The position numbers and the translations under genes were made by a program. A DNA stretch of 64,000 bases. It comes from an uncultured Algibacter sp. (lineage in GTDB: Bacteria; Bacteroidota; Bacteroidia; Flavobacteriales; Flavobacteriaceae). Below, piece after piece: positions 60,949 through 64,000 of this stretch (position 1 is its first letter; each line of letters starts with the position of its first letter). The notes below the pieces were generated by a model, which saw only the letters and a program-made list of their open reading frames with translations, ran no database searches and was not told where the DNA came from. The stretch covers positions 1-64,000 of the forward strand of contig NZ_CANLZX010000003.1 in assembly GCF_947495675.1 (NCBI RefSeq). Direction: 5' to 3'.

Positions 60949-62784
60949 TTATGGTATTGGCACTTCTATGATTACTTCTGTGCCTTCATTTTTTTGAGAA
61001 CTAATTTGTATTGTTCCATTTATTTCTTTAATTCTTGAATTCATGTTTTTTAATCCTATTCCAGACTTAGCTTTATTAACATCAAATCCAATACCATTGT
61101 CTTTTACTGTTAAGCAAATTACATTATTTTTTAAATTAAAACTAATATATACTTTGGTAGCATTTGCATGCTTATAAATATTTTGAAGTGTTTCTTGAAT
61201 AATTCTATATATGTGAATTTTCTTTTTATTAGTTATTGAGTCCCAATTTATATCATCGTCTTGAGTTAATTCATAATTAAGTTTGTATGCTAATGTTTGA
61301 GTTTCGACTAATGTCTTAATAATATCAATAAAACCAGAACCAGAAACAAAATCTGTGTTTAATTCATGTGATACTTTTCTAATATCTTCTTCAATTGTTT
61401 TAAGTTCTTCAATGTATTGTTCTCTTGTTTTAATAGCATCATTACTGTTGCTCATGTTTAAGCTATCTAAACTTAATCTTGTACCAAATAAACGCCCTAA
61501 TATTCCATCATGCAATTCTTCAGAAATTCTTTTTTTCTCTAATGTTCTTGCCTCCTCAATACTTTCGTTTTGAGACAGCATAAGGTTATAAATTTCTTCA
61601 TTAGTTTCTTGCTGTTTTTGTGTAAACTGTAATTCTTTATTCTTATTCCTTTGAGAAATAACAAGATATAACAAAAATGACGCTAAAATAACTATGATAG
61701 AAATGATTAATAACCACAAGCGTTCTTTTGCTATTTGAATGTTTTCTTGTTCGATTTGTTTAGTTTCAAAACGAATTCTCGCAAATTTATTTCTGATAGA
61801 ACGCTCACTTTTTTGCAAACTATCATTTAGTTTAACGTAAGCTTTTAAGTGTTCTGCAGATTTTTCTCCATCTTCAATATTTGATAGTAATAATAAAGAT
61901 TTTAACAAATCGTCATTATGATATTGTTCTGAAATATTTTTGGCTTTATAAGCATAATATTTTGCTGATTTCTTATTGTTTTTACTATCAAAATATTCTG
62001 CCAAATGTTGGTTTATAACTATTGAGTTGTAACCATTTGGGTTTACACTATCTGTTATTTTTAAAGCTTTAAAATATAATTCTGGTAGTTGATCATGTTT
62101 TTTGTCTAGAAATAAAGTATGTGCATAATTATCTAATACTAAAGCATAAATATCAGGTCTTTCTTTTATCAAATTTTTATTGGCTAATATTTCTTTATAA
62201 GTATCAACTGCTAAATCATACTTACCATTATTTTTATATGATAATGCTAAGTTATTTTTAGAATTATCAATTGTACTAACATTATTACCTTTTAAGCTTT
62301 TCTTTAAATTTAAAGACTTTTTATAATAGTTTATAGACTCCTCATATTGCTCTAATTGTCCAAATACCAAGCCTAAATTATTGTAAACAAATGATTTATA
62401 TTTCATCACATCATCAGTTTCATCTAAAGATTCTAATAATGTAATGGCTTGTATAGATGTTAACTCACTTCCTGTTAAATCTTTTTCATTTTTTTGAATT
62501 ACAGCAATTCCGTAAAGTGTACGAGCTAAATGAAGTTTTTTGTCTAATTTTTCGTAATATTTTTCTGCTTTATGATAATATAGATATGAGCTATCCGCTA
62601 AAAAACTATATCTATATAATTCACCAATTTTAAAATAAGCATTAGCAATTGTTAAAGAATCTTGAGTTTTATTTTTTAATACATATTGATTAATTGAATC
62701 AACAACTTCAAGTCTAGTTTGTTTTTGCCCAAAGCAAGAAAAATAGAAAAGAAAAAATACAATTATATAAAATAAAGATTTCAA
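60949..62784 (-). CDS. TPR-containing sensor histidine kinase (HisKA_3 type)
   Basis: 611 residues. Signal peptide; periplasmic TPR repeats (SLTIANAYFKIGELYRYSFL, YNNLGLVFGQLEQYEESINY, NNLALSYKNNGKYDLAVDTY); membrane helix about 350-373; DHp helix with ISEELHDGILGRLFG (His near 420); HATPase_c (IYRIIQETLQNIYKHANATK, LTVKDNGIGFDVNKAKSGIG). Common in Flavobacteria; the ligand of the TPR part is not known. Operon with the NarL-type regulator; a small lipoprotein gene lies upstream. Confidence 0.92.
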   Translation of the reverse strand: MKSLFYIIVFFLFYFSCFGQKQTRLEVVDSINQYVLKNKTQDSLTIANAYFKIGELYRYSFLADSSYLYYHKAEKYYEKLDKKLHLARTLYGIAVIQKNEKDLTGSELTSIQAITLLESLDETDDVMKYKSFVYNNLGLVFGQLEQYEESINYYKKSLNLKKSLKGNNVSTIDNSKNNLALSYKNNGKYDLAVDTYKEILANKNLIKERPDIYALVLDNYAHTLFLDKKHDQLPELYFKALKITDSVNPNGYNSIVINQHLAEYFDSKNNKKSAKYYAYKAKNISEQYHNDDLLKSLLLLSNIEDGEKSAEHLKAYVKLNDSLQKSERSIRNKFARIRFETKQIEQENIQIAKERLWLLIISIIVILASFLLYLVISQRNKNKELQFTQKQQETNEEIYNLMLSQNESIEEARTLEKKRISEELHDGILGRLFGTRLSLDSLNMSNSNDAIKTREQYIEELKTIEEDIRKVSHELNTDFVSGSGFIDIIKTLVETQTLAYKLNYELTQDDDINWDSITNKKKIHIYRIIQETLQNIYKHANATKVYISFNLKNNVICLTVKDNGIGFDVNKAKSGIGLKNMNSRIKEINGTIQISSQKNEGTEVIIEVPIP

Positions 62785-62839
62785 AAAAAAAATGTTAGCT
62801 ATTTCATCAAATGTATTTATAATTTTTCAATATATAAAC

Positions 62840-62880
62840 AAAAAAACCCTTCACTATAATAGTGAAGGGTACGTTTTTTT
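62840..62880 (-). terminator. Terminator of the 49-aa lipoprotein gene
   Basis: CCCTTCACT / AGTGAAGGG stem with a 5-nt loop at 62847-62869, A-run on the left (T-run on the minus strand), 25 bp beyond the stop codon and before the kinase start. Confidence 0.8.
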
Positions 62881-62893
62881 AAACTTTAAAAAA

Positions 62894-63043
62894 TTAGTCA
62901 TCAATACCACCACCTGTTCCTGGAGCTGGTATTTCAGTATTTGGAGCAACTTGTATGTCGTCTTCTGTTAAATCTTGTTTAGTACATGATGTGATTGAAG
63001 CAAAAAATAATGTTGCTATTAAAGTAATTTTAAGGAATTTCAT
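62894..63043 (-). CDS. 49-residue lipoprotein
   Basis: Small gene: MKFLKITLIATLFFASITSC is a clear lipoprotein signal with Cys20, then KQDLTEDDIQVAPNTEIP and a Gly-rich end (GTGGGIDD). It has a terminator behind it and lies 110 bp upstream of the kinase gene in the same direction. Similar tiny acidic lipoproteins occur beside NarL-type systems in Flavobacteria. No function can be given; a link to the neighbouring two-component system is only suggested by position. Confidence 0.75.
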   Translation of the reverse strand: MKFLKITLIATLFFASITSCTKQDLTEDDIQVAPNTEIPAPGTGGGIDD

Positions 63044-63407
63044 ATGTATTCAAATTTTAAGGTTTCAAATTTTTTTCTCTATTCTTTTGAAATAGAATTG
63101 TCGAACTAAGATTTTTAAAAAAAATCGTAGCTAAGGGAAAAAATGGATAATTAACTTAAAATCGAATACACAAAATGCAGTACGATTTGTAAAATTTTTA
63201 ATGAGGGAAATGACTTAAAAAAGTCAAAGTGGATTAATTTTTCTTAATTAAACTTAGGGAATATTAAAGTCGCTTAATTAGGAGATGCTAAAATATAGCA
63301 ACAAGTGATTTAATGCATATTTTTTTCGACAAAGTGTAAAATAATCGACGAAATGCATGTTATTTTATCGATGAAATGCACATTTTATCAGATATGTAGG
63401 ATTAAGA
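63044..63407. other. Intergenic stretch with short degenerate repeats
   Basis: 364 bp with no ORF of note. On the minus strand GCATTTC(A/G)TCGAT-like units recur: TCGA(C/T)(A/G)AA(A/G)TG on the plus strand at 63326, 63345 and 63368 (spacings 19 and 23 bp). They may be binding sites for a regulator of the small lipoprotein gene or chance AT-rich repetition. Confidence 0.4.
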
Positions 63408-64000
63408 CTATAAAGTAGATTTACTTTTGATTAAACTTGTCTTTACTATTTTTGTTTTTACATCTTTATCTAAACCCGTGTTTTGTATTCTGTTTATAAG
63501 CAATTCGGCTGCATTTGCACCAATTATTTTGGCATGTTGCCTAATTGTCGTTAATCGAGGAAGTGTATGATTAGATTCTGATTTACTAGCAAATGCAATT
63601 ACAGATATATCTTTTGGAACTTTAAAACCAAAATTAACTGCTGTATTTAATGCTATAATACCTGAAGAGCTATCTGCAGCTATAATACCATCAATATTTT
63701 TATTTTTCTTAAATAATGATTTTATCTTTTTTTGGTGGTCATCTTTCTTTTTAATCTTTAAAACAAAAGGCTCAAGGCTTCCTGTTTCTAAAATTGCTTT
63801 ATTATAACCACGCTCTCTTAACTTACCTACACTTATATCATTAATATTACTTATAAATACAATTTTCTTTCTACCTTCTTCTATCAAACTTTTTGTGGCG
63901 TTGTATGTCGCATCAAAATCATCTACTATTACCTTATCACATAATACATCATGCGCTACCCTATCAAACATTACAATAGGCAACCCTTGTTTAATTGTTC
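63408..64000 (-). CDS. LacI-family transcriptional regulator, C-terminal part (runs off the right edge)
   Basis: The frame is open to the window end, so the DNA-binding domain lies outside. Visible part: TIKQGLPIVMFDRVAHDVLCDK, VIVDDFDATYNATKSLIEEG, KIVFISNINDISVGKLRERGY, IDGIIAADSSSGIIALNTAV, VPKDISVIAFASKSESNHTLP and LTTIRQHAKIIGANAAELLI. This is the effector-binding periplasmic-binding-protein fold of LacI-type regulators. Probably a sugar-responsive regulator; its targets are not in the window. Confidence 0.9.
   Translation of the reverse strand, partial: TIKQGLPIVMFDRVAHDVLCDKVIVDDFDATYNATKSLIEEGRKKIVFISNINDISVGKLRERGYNKAILETGSLEPFVLKIKKKDDHQKKIKSLFKKNKNIDGIIAADSSSGIIALNTAVNFGFKVPKDISVIAFASKSESNHTLPRLTTIRQHAKIIGANAAELLINRIQNTGLDKDVKTKIVKTSLIKSKSTL

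Noticed and set aside
63320..63391. TCGA(C/T)(A/G)AA(A/G)TG repeats as a CRISPR-like or satellite array
   Set aside because: Only three degenerate units with unequal spacing (19 and 23 bp); at most weak regulator sites.
1..64000. CRISPR arrays, rRNA genes, complete insertion sequences, conjugation or phage structural genes
   Set aside because: None found by eye; the only mobility gene is the integrase remnant at 3050-3590.

Overview
The window looks like a chromosome segment of a marine member of the Flavobacteriaceae (Bacteroidota). The evidence is the low G+C, -7 boxes of the type TAnnTTTG, a SusC/SusD pair, a one-piece hybrid two-component regulator with reg-prop repeats, type IX secretion (T9SS) C-terminal domains, many lipoproteins, and families common in this group (DUF4407, DUF4230, DUF1272, BlaI/M56 pairs). 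All family names here come from reading the protein sequences, not from a database search.

Left edge (1-2.8 kb): the start of a transketolase gene and a GH3 lipoprotein. Positions 2800-41164: a genomic island bounded by a perfect 59-bp direct repeat of the 3' part of tRNA-Leu(UAG). The complete tRNA is at the right end (41107-41188). A broken tyrosine-integrase gene lies just inside the left end, and copies of TGTTGTACC, which look like arm-type integrase sites, lie inside both ends. Almost all of the island is one polysaccharide utilization locus (PUL) read leftwards.

PUL layout: three leftward transcription units each begin with the same promoter/operator. Unit A (35.5 to 25.4 kb) has SusC, SusD, a fasciclin-like lipoprotein, a CBM-like lipoprotein, a sulfatase and a beta-helix protein. 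Unit B (24.7 to 12.8 kb) has a GH43-like protein, two paralogous T9SS-secreted beta-helix proteins, an FN3 lipoprotein, the stub of a lost GH106, a full GH106 and a PL38/alginate-lyase-like lipoprotein. Unit C (12.4 to 3.9 kb) has a T9SS-secreted lamin-tail-domain protein, an S1_7-like sulfatase, two GH2 enzymes and a GH105. The hybrid regulator and a lipoprotein aldose epimerase are read divergently on the right. In all three operators the distances between the -7 box and the three CACTATTG-type half-sites are the same (33, 39 and 22 bp). This makes the locus a self-contained regulon, probably run by its own hybrid sensor. The enzyme set predicts a sulfated, rhamnose- and uronate-containing glycan, ulvan-like or rhamnogalacturonan-like. 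I recognise no established ulvan lyase family, so the three beta-helix proteins and the PL38-like protein are the best candidates for the depolymerising step.

Right flank (41.2-64 kb): ordinary chromosome. It holds an M20 peptidase, a DMT permease, two separate BlaI/M56 modules each with an operator array, a DUF4407 membrane protein, small soluble proteins, a tightly overlapped leftward operon with ruvC and hemW, a rightward flippase-like/GT2/membrane-protein group, a TPR histidine kinase with a NarL-type response regulator, a 49-aa lipoprotein, and the end of a LacI-type regulator running off the window. Two copies of an approximately 80-bp intergenic repeat occur here.
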